7,994 bases of DNA from Phenylobacterium sp. (GTDB lineage Bacteria > Pseudomonadota > Alphaproteobacteria > Caulobacterales > Caulobacteraceae): the NCBI GenBank assembly GCA_028698405.1, contig JAQVDF010000063.1:1-7994 (forward strand), written 5' to 3'. How positions within the stretch are numbered: position 1 is the first letter of the stretch; each line of letters begins with the position of its first letter. Position numbers and translations under genes: made by a program. Shown in pieces: positions 1 to 5,992 of the stretch. The notes under the pieces are model-generated. The model was not told the origin of the DNA and did no database searches. It worked only from the letters and a program-made list of their open reading frames with translations.

Positions 1-1
1 C

Positions 2-682
2 TACCGCGACGACGACGACCTGCGGGCGCTGGTGATCACCGGCGCGGGCGAGCGGGCCTTCTGCACCGGCGGCGACATCTCGGGCGCGGACCCGGACCAC
101 GCCCGCAAGGTCGGGGCCTCGCCCATGGGCCACGGGCGCGAGATGCGCGACGGCATGCAGGCGGTGGTGCTGGCGCTGCGCCGGCTGGACAAGCCGAGCG
201 TGGCGATGATCCGCGGCTTCGCGGTCGCCGGGGGCCTCGCGCTGGCGCTGGCCTGCGACCTGCGCATCGCCGCCGTCTCGGCGAGGCTGGGCGACACCAG
301 CAACAAGGTCGGCCTGCTGCCCGACGAGGGCGGCGCCTGGCTGTTCCCTCGGGCCATGGGTCTCGACCGGGCGCTGAAGATGACCCTGCTGCACGAGATC
401 TACCCGGCCGGCGTCGCCCGCGACCTCGGCCTCGTCACCGAAGTGGTCGAGGACGCCGCCCTGGAGCCCCACACCCTGGACCTGTGCGAACAACTGGCGG
501 CCAAGGCCCCGCTGGCCGTCCGGCTGACCAAGATGATGATGGCCAAGGCGATGGAGAGCTCGCTGGAGGCCTCGCTGGCGGACGCCCAGATGGCGGTGAT
601 GATCGCCAACCCCAGCCGCGACGTGCGCGAGGGCGTCGAGGCCTTCCGCCAGAAGCGGCCGCCGAAGTTCGAGGGCCGCTGA
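2..682 (+). CDS. Crotonase (enoyl-CoA hydratase/isomerase) family protein, 5'-truncated by window edge
   Basis: This is the C-terminal part of a crotonase-fold acyl-CoA enzyme; the reading frame is open from base 2, so the true start lies upstream of the window. The first oxyanion-hole segment (AFCTGGDISG, bases 59-88) and the second (GFAVAGGLALALACDLRIA, about 215-271) are intact, and the C-terminal helices run through to the TGA at 680-682. The position that holds the first catalytic glutamate in classical enoyl-CoA hydratases aligns by eye with Ser/Asn (DTSNKVG), and the second aligns with Lys (ALKMTLL). The loop instead reads LLPDEGG (about 314-334), resembling PaaG-type isomerases, which use an Asp there. 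I infer isomerase-like or other non-hydratase chemistry on a CoA thioester; the substrate cannot be told. It ends 3 bp from the stop of the convergent methyltransferase gene, with no terminator between. Family assignment is firm and specific function is unknown. Confidence 0.93.
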   Translation, partial: YRDDDDLRALVITGAGERAFCTGGDISGADPDHARKVGASPMGHGREMRDGMQAVVLALRRLDKPSVAMIRGFAVAGGLALALACDLRIAAVSARLGDTSNKVGLLPDEGGAWLFPRAMGLDRALKMTLLHEIYPAGVARDLGLVTEVVEDAALEPHTLDLCEQLAAKAPLAVRLTKMMMAKAMESSLEASLADAQMAVMIANPSRDVREGVEAFRQKRPPKFEGR

Positions 683-685
683 GCC

Positions 686-1372
686 TCAGACCCGCACGGT
701 GAACTCCAGTCCGCCGGCGAACGGCAGGGTCTGGGTGCGCAGGCGGTTCGCCGGGTCGTTCAGATAGGCGAAGTAGTCGGCGTAGGCCTCGGCGAACTGG
801 GTCGTATTGTCGGCGATCACCACCGCGCCGGGGCGCAGATGCGGGCCGATCAGCTCGATGGCGGGCCGGGCCATCTCGGTCCAGATGTCCATCAGCACGA
901 AGTCGACGGGGCCCTGGAGGTCCTTCAGCGTCTCGCGCAGGTCGCCCTCGCGCAGTTCGATGAGATCGACCAGCCCGGCCTCGGCCCAGTGGCCCCTGGC
1001 GGCCGCGCATTTGGCCGGCTCGTATTCGGTGGCGATCACCCTGCCGGCCCCGCCCTCGGCCAGGACCACCTCGCGCACCGGATCGGCCAGGTGGAGGGTC
1101 GAGACGCCGTAGGAGCTGCCCACCTCCACCACCGTGCGGGCCCGCAGCGCCCGGCAGACCTGGGCGCAGAAGGCGGCCTTGTCGGGTTCCAGAGCCACCA
1201 TCTTGTCGGCCATGAAGCGGTGGGCGTCTTCGTCCAGCGCCCTCCAGTCGAGGTCGCCGGCCCGGGCGCGGCGGCCGAAATAGGCGCCCAGCTCGGGGTC
1301 CTGCGCCGCGCTCTGCGCGTGCAGCCGCTCCAGCACGGCGCGCACCTTGGGATCGGCGGGCAGCAGGCTCAC
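686..1372 (-). CDS. Class I SAM-dependent methyltransferase (O-methyltransferase-like)
   Basis: This is a 228-residue cytosolic Rossmann-fold methyltransferase that should transfer a methyl group from S-adenosylmethionine to a small molecule. Visible motifs are motif I VVEVGSSYGVSTLHLA (81-96), the acidic strand-2 end VIATEYEP (112-119), a mid motif GDL (143-145), the strand-4 motif DFVLMDIW (157-164), and GAVVIADN (182-189). These fit the COG4122/Methyltransf_24 group; length is normal. The N-terminal 70 residues form a helical cap (FMADKMVALEPDKAAF) as in small-molecule O-methyltransferases. The start is GTG at 1370-1372, overlapping the upstream VOC gene's TGA by 4 bp (GTGA), so translational coupling is likely; there is only a weak purine stretch before it. 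It is co-transcribed with the VOC gene and converges on the crotonase gene. I cannot name the substrate. Confidence 0.9.
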   Translation of the reverse strand: MSLLPADPKVRAVLERLHAQSAAQDPELGAYFGRRARAGDLDWRALDEDAHRFMADKMVALEPDKAAFCAQVCRALRARTVVEVGSSYGVSTLHLADPVREVVLAEGGAGRVIATEYEPAKCAAARGHWAEAGLVDLIELREGDLRETLKDLQGPVDFVLMDIWTEMARPAIELIGPHLRPGAVVIADNTTQFAEAYADYFAYLNDPANRLRTQTLPFAGGLEFTVRV

Positions 1373-1734
1373 GGCCGCACCTGCGCGTCGTACTGCATGG
1401 CGCCCGCCACGTTGCCCTCGGTGTCCTCGAACCAGACCAGCTCGCCGACGCCTTCGATGCGGAACGGCCGGGTCAGCAGTCGGCCGCCGTTGGCCTCGAT
1501 GGAGGTGATCGTGGCGCCCAGGTCCTCGACCCCGAAGGTGAGCTCGAGCGTCTGGCGCCGGCCGTCGATCTCGCGGCGCTCCTGCAGCGCCCCGGCCACT
1601 CCGGCGCCGCGCGCCCGATAGAAGTCGGGCGGACCCCAGGGCTCCCAGGTCCAGCCCATCACCGCCTCGTAGAAGCGCCGGGCCCGGCCGACGTCGTCGG
1701 CGTTGATCGCGAAATGGCGCAGGGGCGCGGGCAT
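1369..1734 (-). CDS. VOC (glyoxalase/bleomycin-resistance) family protein
   Basis: This 121-residue protein has the two beta-alpha-beta-beta-beta modules of the vicinal oxygen chelate fold. Module one starts LRHFAINADDVGRARRFYEAVMGW (5-28), with the usual first-strand His (H7). Module two covers about residues 62-116 and ends in the typical ELVWFEDTEGNVAGAMQ (98-114). Candidate metal-ligand positions are H7 and E64 (TLELTF), but the family is very diverse (lyases, dioxygenases, resistance proteins, binding-only forms), so no reaction can be assigned. Its ribosome binding site is strong (GGGAGGAG at 1741-1748, 6 nt before the ATG at 1732-1734). The downstream methyltransferase overlaps its stop, giving a two-gene unit divergent from an AraC regulator. 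That context suggests an inducible small-molecule modification or detoxification function; this is inference. Confidence 0.9.
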   Translation of the reverse strand: MPAPLRHFAINADDVGRARRFYEAVMGWTWEPWGPPDFYRARGAGVAGALQERREIDGRRQTLELTFGVEDLGATITSIEANGGRLLTRPFRIEGVGELVWFEDTEGNVAGAMQYDAQVRP

Positions 1735-1740
1735 GACGGT

Positions 1741-1748
1741 CTCCTCCC
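1741..1748 (-). promoter_or_regulatory. Strong Shine-Dalgarno of the VOC gene
   Basis: Read on the minus strand this is GGGAGGAG, ending 6 nt before the ATG. It is the best Shine-Dalgarno match I found in the window. With its flanks (1740-1750, TAGGGAGGAGA) it is also complementary to the anti-Shine-Dalgarno motif of the small RNA candidate at 5946-5956. Confidence 0.8.
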
Positions 1749-1770
1749 TATCGACCTCTGGACCGCAGAC

Positions 1771-1801
1771 TAGCGGGTGGCGAAACGACGTTCTCCCGCT
1801 A
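1771..1801. promoter_or_regulatory. Inverted repeat, candidate operator between VOC and AraC genes
   Basis: TAGCGGG at 1771-1777 and CCCGCTA at 1795-1801 form a perfect 7-bp inverted repeat with a 17-bp spacer. It lies in the 79-bp space between two divergent genes, ending 12 bp before the AraC-family start codon. Position and symmetry suit a regulator binding site acting on both genes. AraC-family proteins often prefer direct repeats, and a 7-bp repeat in GC-rich DNA can arise by chance, so this is a candidate only. Confidence 0.4.
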
Positions 1802-1813
1802 TCCTGCCGAGGA

Positions 1814-2569
1814 ATGTCGCAGACGCGCCAAACCGATGGGTTTTCGGTCCGCAGCCTGGCGGTGACCTACCGCGACGGCGAGACCATCGAACGCCACAGC
1901 CATTCGTGGGGCCAGCTGATCTACGCCGCCTCGGGGACGATGCGGGTCGCCACCGACGAGGCGGCCTGGCTGGTGCCGCCGACCCGGGCGATCTGGGTGC
2001 CGCCCCGCGTCGCGCACGAAATCCACATGCGCGGCCAGACGGCGATGCGGACGCTCTACATCGCGCCTGAGCGGGCCTCGGCGCTGCCGCCGGCGTGCCG
2101 CGCCCTGGAGGTCTCGCCGCTGCTGCGCGAGCTCGTGCTGCACATCGTCGGCGGCATGCTGAGCGCCGACGCTCCGGAGGACGAGCGGCTGTGCGGGGTG
2201 CTGATCGACCTTCTGGCTCGCAGCGAGGCGACGCCGCTCGGTCTGCCGCTGCCGAAGGACCCGCGCGCCCGCCGGCTGGCCGAGGCGTTTCTGGCCGATC
2301 CGGGGAACGCGGCGCCGCTTGCGGCGCTGGCCCGCGAGGCCGCCGCCGGCCTGCGCACCCTGCAGCGGCGGTTCGCGGCGGAGACCGGGCTGACGCTCGA
2401 GGCATGGCGCACCCGCGCGCGCCTGCAGCACGGCCTCGTCCAGCTGGCCGACGGCGCCTCGGTCACCGCCGCCGCGCTGGAGGCCGGCTACGCCAGCCCC
2501 AGCGCCTTCATCGCCGCCTTCAAGGCCGCCTTCGGGGTGACGCCCGCGAAGTACCGCGCGGGGCGCTAG
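1814..2569 (+). CDS. AraC-family transcriptional regulator with N-terminal cupin sensor
   Basis: This predicted 251-residue DNA-binding regulator has an N-terminal cupin sensor of about residues 15-95. It carries the metal-site-like HSHSWGQLIYAASG (28-41) and a second strand WVPPRVAHEIHM (61-72). The C-terminal AraC domain has two helix-turn-helix units: PLAALAREAAAGLRTLQRRF (168-187), then a second at about 216-248 with AALEAGYASPSAFIAAFKAAFG (220-241) and VTPAKYR at its end. The arrangement is like NimR and other cupin-AraC regulators of small-molecule efflux or metabolism. I chose the ATG at 1814 because an open frame upstream (from 1703) runs into the divergent VOC gene and reads as non-protein. 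A GAGGA sits almost directly against this ATG, so spacing is poor and the start is not certain. It ends in TAG, overlapping the convergent aminotransferase stop by 4 bp. It probably regulates the divergent VOC/methyltransferase unit (inference from arrangement). Confidence 0.9.
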   Translation: MSQTRQTDGFSVRSLAVTYRDGETIERHSHSWGQLIYAASGTMRVATDEAAWLVPPTRAIWVPPRVAHEIHMRGQTAMRTLYIAPERASALPPACRALEVSPLLRELVLHIVGGMLSADAPEDERLCGVLIDLLARSEATPLGLPLPKDPRARRLAEAFLADPGNAAPLAALAREAAAGLRTLQRRFAAETGLTLEAWRTRARLQHGLVQLADGASVTAAALEAGYASPSAFIAAFKAAFGVTPAKYRAGR

Positions 2570-3729
2570 CGGCGCACAAGGTCGCGCGCCTTGGCCAGCC
2601 GCCGCACGCCCTCGTCCAGGGTCTCGTCGGACTTGGAGAAGCAGAGCCGCAGGATGGTCGTCACCGGCGCCTCCTCGAAGAGGGCCGAAACGGGGATCGA
2701 GGCGACGCCCGCCTCCTGCACCGCGCGCAGAGCGAACTCGCGGTCCGGCAGGTCGACGCCGGAGGCCGGCAGATCGACGTTGAGGAAGTAGGTGCCCTGC
2801 GAGGGCAGGGGGGCGAAGCCCTCGCACCGCAGCCCTTCGGCCAGCCGGTCGCGAGAGGCGGCGAGCCGGCCGGGCATTTCGGCGAACCAGGCCTCGCCGG
2901 TCTCCAGCCCGAAGGCGACGGCCGTCTGCAGGTTGGGCGGGGTGGTGAAGGTCAGGAACTGGTGGGTGCGGGCGAGTGCGGCGGTCAGCTGCGGCGCTGC
3001 TGCCAGGAATCCGACCTTCCAGCCCGTCAGGCCGAACATCTTGCCGGCAGAGCCGATCTTCACGCAGCGCTCGCGCATCCCGGGGAAGGCGATCAGCGGC
3101 CGGTGGCGGGCAGGGGCGAACACCACCTGCTCCCAGACCTCGTCGCAGACCGCCACCGCATCGTGCCGCACGCAGAACTCGGCCAGCAGCGCCAGGTCCT
3201 CCTCGGGCAGCACCACGCCGGCCGGGTTCAGCGGGTTGTTCAGCACCACCATCCGGGTGCGGGGCGTGAACGCCGCCTCCAGCATCGCCCGGTCGAACCG
3301 CCAGTGCGGCGGCGACAGGCGGACCAGCCGAGGGATCCCGCCCGCCCGGCGGATCAGCGGGACGTAGGCGTCGTAGAGCGGCTGGAAGACCACCACCTCG
3401 TCGCCCGGCTCGATGAGGCCCAGGAAGGCGGCGGCCAGCGCCTCGGTGGCGCCCGAGGTCACCGTCACCTCGCGCTCCCAGTCGAGGTCGAGCCCCTGGG
3501 TGCGGGCGTAGTGGTCGGCGACCGCCCGGCGCAGCTCCGGCAGCCCGGTCATCGGAGGGTACTGGTTGTAGCCGTGCAGCACCGCCTCGGCGGCCTTGGC
3601 CCGCACGGACTCGGGTCCTGGATCGTCCGGAAAACCCTGGCCCAGGTTGATCGCCCCGTGCCGCCGCGCCAGCCCGCTCATCTCCTCGAAGATGGTGGTC
3701 GGCAGGCTGGCGAAGATCGGATTGGCCAT
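2566..3729 (-). CDS. Class I/II PLP-dependent aminotransferase (YbdL/kynurenine aminotransferase-like)
   Basis: This is a 387-residue fold-type I pyridoxal phosphate enzyme. Landmarks are the N-terminal TTIFEEMSGLARRHGAINLGQG (11-32), YNQYPPMTGLPELRRAV (54-70), the PLP phosphate/ring region TSGATEAL (91-98), NNPLNPAG (164-171), the cofactor-N1 aspartate in CDEVWEQ (195-201, D196), the Schiff-base lysine in SAGKMFGLTGWKVGF (227-241, K230), and the carboxylate-binding arginine in LRLCFSK (360-366, R361). From memory the pattern and length match E. coli YbdL, a methionine-preferring aminotransferase, and kynurenine/glutamine transaminases; substrate is therefore probably Met, an aromatic acid or kynurenine, but this is not proven. 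The ATG at 3727-3729 has a GGGGGAGGG upstream at rather long spacing (about 12 nt). It lies 71 bp downstream of typA on the same strand with no terminator between, so readthrough from typA is likely. The frame stays open upstream into typA, but that part is out-of-frame typA. Confidence 0.93.
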   Translation of the reverse strand: MANPIFASLPTTIFEEMSGLARRHGAINLGQGFPDDPGPESVRAKAAEAVLHGYNQYPPMTGLPELRRAVADHYARTQGLDLDWEREVTVTSGATEALAAAFLGLIEPGDEVVVFQPLYDAYVPLIRRAGGIPRLVRLSPPHWRFDRAMLEAAFTPRTRMVVLNNPLNPAGVVLPEEDLALLAEFCVRHDAVAVCDEVWEQVVFAPARHRPLIAFPGMRERCVKIGSAGKMFGLTGWKVGFLAAAPQLTAALARTHQFLTFTTPPNLQTAVAFGLETGEAWFAEMPGRLAASRDRLAEGLRCEGFAPLPSQGTYFLNVDLPASGVDLPDREFALRAVQEAGVASIPVSALFEEAPVTTILRLCFSKSDETLDEGVRRLAKARDLVRR

Positions 3730-3771
3730 GGTCAGGCTTTGCCCTCCCCCGGCCGGTCGCGCAACGCCTTC

Positions 3772-3787
3772 CTCCCCTTCGGGGGAG
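3772..3787. repeat. CTCCCC-TTCG-GGGGAG hairpin between typA and the aminotransferase gene
   Basis: A perfect 6-bp stem (3772-3777 with 3782-3787) closes a TTCG loop as read on the plus strand, or CGAA on the transcribed minus strand. There is no T-run after it on either strand, so it is not an intrinsic terminator. Its core matches the palindromic units at 7786-7806 and 7903-7919, which suggests a short member of the same dispersed repeat family or an mRNA processing/stability hairpin. Confidence 0.6.
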
Positions 3788-3800
3788 CGGCGCTCGGGCG

Positions 3801-5636
3801 CTACGCCTGTTCCTTCTGCCGCTTCTTGCGGAAGCTGGGATTCAGGACCTGCTTGCGCAGGCGGATCGACTTGGGGGTCACCTCGACCAGCTCGTCGTCC
3901 TCGATGTAGGCGATCGCCTGTTCGAGGGTCATGCGGCGAGGCGGGGTGAGGCGGACGGCCTCGTCCTTGCCGGCGGCGCGGACGTTGGTCAGCTGCTTGC
4001 CCTTCAGCGGGTTCACGTCCAGGTCGTCGGAGCGGGAATTCTCGCCGATGATCATGCCCTGGTAGCACTTCTCGCCGCCGCCCACGAACATCACGCCGCG
4101 GTCTTCCAGGTTCCACAGGGCGTAGGCCACCGTCTCGCCGTCGGAGTTGGACACCAGCACGCCGTTGCGGCGGCCCTCGATGGCGCCCTTGTAGGGCTCG
4201 TAGTGCGAGAAGACGCGGTTCAGCACGCCCGAGCCGCGGGTGTCGGTCAGAAACTCGCCCTGGTAGCCGATCAGCGCGCGCGAGGGGGCCTGCAGGGTGA
4301 TGCGGGTCTTGCCGGCGCCCGAGGGGCTCATGTCCTTCAGCTCGGCACGGCGGGGCGACAGTTTCTCGATGACGACGCCGGTGAACTCCTCGTCGACGTC
4401 GATGACCACGTCCTCGATCGGCTCCAGCTTCTCGCCGGTCTCCGGGTCGGTCTGGAACACCACCCGCGGGCGGCTGATCGACAGCTCGAAGCCCTCGCGG
4501 CGCATGGTCTCGATCAGCACGCCCAGCTGCAGTTCGCCGCGTCCGGCGACCTCGTAGGCGTCCTTCTCGCTGGTCTCGGTGACGCGGATGGCGACGTTGG
4601 CCTCGGCCTCCTTCAGCAGCCGGTCGCGGATCACCCGGCTCTGCACCTTGTCGCCCTCGCGCCCGGCGAGCGGCGAGTCGTTGACCGACACGGTCATGGC
4701 GATGGTCGGCGGGTCGATCGGCTGGGCCGGCAGCGGTTGGTCCACCTCCAGCGCGGCGATGGTGTCGGCGACGGTGGCCTTGGACAGGCCCGCGATGGCG
4801 ACGATGTCGCCGGCCTCGGCGGCCTCGATCGGCTGACGCTTCAAGCCGCGGAAGGCCAGCACCTTGGTGATCCGGCCGCGCTCGACCTCGATCCCGTCCG
4901 GGCTCAACGCCTTGATCGCCATGCCGGGCACGCCGCGACCCGACTCCACCCGTCCGGTCAGCAGCCGGACGAGGAAGGGGTCGCTTTCGATCAGCACCGA
5001 CAGCAGCTTGAACGGCTCGGCGGCGCGCTCGGCGGCGGCCGGCGCCGGCACGTGCTCGACGATCTTCTCGAACAGCGCAGTCAGGTCCTTCTTCTCGTCG
5101 GCGATGTCGGTCACCGCCCAGCCCTGCTTGCCGGAAGCGTAGAGGTGCGGGAAGTCGAGTTTCTCGTCGGTGGCCCCCATGTTGGCGAACAGGTCGAACA
5201 CGTCGCCGACCACCCGCTCTGGATCGGCGTGGGCCCGGTCCACCTTGTTCAGCACCACGATCGGCCGCAGGCCGAGCTTCAGCGCCTTGCCCAGCACGAA
5301 CTTGGTCTGCGGCATGACGCCTTCCTCGGCGTCGACCAGCAGCAGCACGCCGTCGACCATGCCCAGGATCCGCTCGACCTCGCCGCCGAAGTCGGCGTGA
5401 CCGGGGGTGTCGATGATGTTGACGCGCGTCTCGCCGGCCGCGCCGCGCCACATCACCGAGGTTGCCTTGGCGAGGATGGTGATGCCGCGCTCGCGCTCCT
5501 GGTCGTTGGAGTCCATGGCCCGCTCGACGGTCGCCTCGTTGGCGCGAAACACGCCGGACTGGGCCAGGAGCTGGTCGACGAGGGTCGTCTTGCCATGGTC
5601 GACGTGAGCGATGATGGCGATGTTGCGGAGCGACAT
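3801..5636 (-). CDS. typA: Translational GTPase TypA/BipA
   Basis: This is a 611-residue ribosome-associated GTPase related to EF-G and LepA, implicated in 50S subunit assembly and growth under stress or cold. GTPase motifs are complete: G1 AHVDHGKT (10-17), G2 RGITI (50-54), G3 DTPGH (76-80), G4 NKVD (130-133) and G5 ASGK (167-170). The beta-barrel domain follows (about 205-300), then the EF-G-like domains (about 310-480, including [20 protein letters not shown] at 363-382). The BipA-specific C-terminal domain includes [16 protein letters not shown] (492-507), [20 protein letters not shown] (562-581) and the basic tail [11 protein letters not shown]. Length and start ([17 protein letters not shown]) are typical. 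The ATG at 5634-5636 has no recognisable Shine-Dalgarno sequence. A predicted promoter 109-142 bp upstream implies a long untranslated leader. It is the first gene before the aminotransferase gene. Confidence 0.97.
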   Translation of the reverse strand: MSLRNIAIIAHVDHGKTTLVDQLLAQSGVFRANEATVERAMDSNDQERERGITILAKATSVMWRGAAGETRVNIIDTPGHADFGGEVERILGMVDGVLLLVDAEEGVMPQTKFVLGKALKLGLRPIVVLNKVDRAHADPERVVGDVFDLFANMGATDEKLDFPHLYASGKQGWAVTDIADEKKDLTALFEKIVEHVPAPAAAERAAEPFKLLSVLIESDPFLVRLLTGRVESGRGVPGMAIKALSPDGIEVERGRITKVLAFRGLKRQPIEAAEAGDIVAIAGLSKATVADTIAALEVDQPLPAQPIDPPTIAMTVSVNDSPLAGREGDKVQSRVIRDRLLKEAEANVAIRVTETSEKDAYEVAGRGELQLGVLIETMRREGFELSISRPRVVFQTDPETGEKLEPIEDVVIDVDEEFTGVVIEKLSPRRAELKDMSPSGAGKTRITLQAPSRALIGYQGEFLTDTRGSGVLNRVFSHYEPYKGAIEGRRNGVLVSNSDGETVAYALWNLEDRGVMFVGGGEKCYQGMIIGENSRSDDLDVNPLKGKQLTNVRAAGKDEAVRLTPPRRMTLEQAIAYIEDDELVEVTPKSIRLRKQVLNPSFRKKRQKEQA

Positions 5637-5751
5637 GGAGCGGGGATTTCTATCTGCGGTGCGAGGCCGCGGCTTCTAGAGGAGGCGGGCCGCCGACGCC
5701 ATAACCTTGTGATGCGGCGAAACATCGGCGTCGGACGCGGCGGAAGTCCCC

Positions 5752-5780
5752 AATCTACCCGGTTTTGTGCGCCGCAACAA
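5752..5780 (-). promoter_or_regulatory. Candidate sigma70-type promoter of typA
   Basis: On the minus strand TTGTTG (5775-5780) and TAGATT (5752-5757) are separated by exactly 17 bp. Matches to consensus are moderate (3/6 and 4/6). It faces typA and would start transcription near 5745, giving a leader of roughly 110 nt. A competing weak pair lies further upstream (TATGAA-like, around 5787-5792), so the exact site is uncertain. The spacer contains the element shared with the small-RNA promoter. Confidence 0.35.
5762..5776 (+). repeat. Direct repeat copy 1, GTTTTGTGCGCCGCA
   Basis: This 15-bp element matches 5879-5893 at 14 of 15 positions, in the same orientation, with starts 117 bp apart. 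This copy overlaps the spacer and edge of the -35 box of the predicted typA promoter. It keeps only a 4-bp inner palindrome around base 5772 (TGCG-C-CGCA), so it would be the weaker site if both bind the same protein. Confidence 0.55.
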
Positions 5781-5873
5781 GTTAGGTTTCATACAAGCCA
5801 ATCGCACTCTGTTGATTTTGCAGCAGATTTTTTGGAGCGCCCGGATTCTCGCGAAGAAATCGCAACTTCCCGC

Positions 5874-5902
5874 TTGCAGTTTTGTGCGTCGCACAGTATA
5901 CA
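5874..5902 (+). promoter_or_regulatory. Promoter of the small RNA candidate
   Basis: TTGCAG (5874-5879) and TATACA (5897-5902) are 17 bp apart, as in sigma70-type alphaproteobacterial promoters. The predicted start near 5909-5910 falls just before the first hairpin of the RNA. The box positions therefore agree independently with the RNA structure and terminator. A GATTC (GANTC, the CcrM methylation sequence in Caulobacterales) lies upstream at 5844-5848, and the region is AT-richer than the genome around it. Confidence 0.6.
5883..5895. promoter_or_regulatory. Perfect palindrome TGTGCG-T-CGCACA in the small-RNA promoter spacer
   Basis: Six bases on each side of a central T are perfectly complementary, and the site fills the interval between the -35 and -10 boxes. 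This is the classic place for a repressor, or for a MerR-like activator that remodels the spacer. It contains most of direct-repeat copy 2 (5879-5893), whose sister copy lies in the typA promoter spacer. I do not recognise it as a LexA, FixK, Fur or CtrA site. Confidence 0.5.
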
Positions 5903-5908
5903 CATGCC

Positions 5909-5992
5909 CGTGAGACGTCGCTGACGTCTCTGCCCTTCCTGGGCGTTTCCTCCCTAATGAACTGCCGCGCCTTCGGGCGCGGCTTTTTTTTT
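5909..5992 (+). ncRNA. Trans-acting small RNA candidate, mmgR/suhB (alpha-r8)-like
   Basis: No protein-coding gene explains the strong plus-strand terminator here, but an RNA gene of about 84 nt does. From 5' to 3' it shows a perfect 8-bp hairpin (GAGACGTC 5912-5919 with GACGTCTC 5923-5930, GCT loop) and a second hairpin (GCCC 5932-5935 with GGGC 5941-5944, pyrimidine loop TTCCT). A single-stranded linker (5945-5963) carries TTTCCTCCCT (5946-5955), and then comes the intrinsic terminator. From memory, the uninterrupted UUUCCUCCCU motif between hairpins and a length near 80 nt characterise the alphaproteobacterial mmgR/suhB family; in Sinorhizobium mmgR limits polyhydroxybutyrate storage. The motif is an anti-Shine-Dalgarno, so it likely represses translation of target mRNAs, probably with Hfq (U-tail present). 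A good promoter sits just upstream. The RNA gene is well supported; family identity is from recall and unsearched. Confidence 0.72.
5964..5992 (+). terminator. Intrinsic terminator of the small RNA
   Basis: GCCGCGCC (5964-5971) pairs perfectly with GGCGCGGC (5976-5983) around a TTCG tetraloop, followed by nine T residues (5984-5992). This is the strongest terminator in the window and is directional for the plus strand. An attenuator for the downstream frameshifted gene is the alternative reading, but the upstream promoter and hairpins favour a free-standing RNA. Confidence 0.93.

Noticed and set aside
1703..1813. Longer AraC-regulator start at 1703
   Set aside because: It would overlap the divergent VOC gene and its ribosome binding site, and the extra residues do not resemble a cupin N-terminus.
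2095..3909. Long plus-strand open frame of 604 codons
   Set aside because: Rich in Arg/Gly/Ala/His with no domains; it is a high-GC shadow of the AraC, aminotransferase and typA genes.
3730..5451. Apparent N-terminal extension of the aminotransferase giving a 961-residue fusion
   Set aside because: The extension is out-of-frame typA sequence (Arg/Gly-rich); the aminotransferase begins naturally at the ATG at 3727-3729.
5904..5924. Tiny ORF MPVRRR at the start of the small RNA
   Set aside because: Six codons, no Shine-Dalgarno sequence, and it would disrupt the first hairpin; the RNA structure explains the sequence better.
4203..5924. Plus-strand open frame of 573 codons antisense to typA
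   Set aside because: His/Gln/Asp/Val-rich shadow composition; typA on the other strand is unambiguous.
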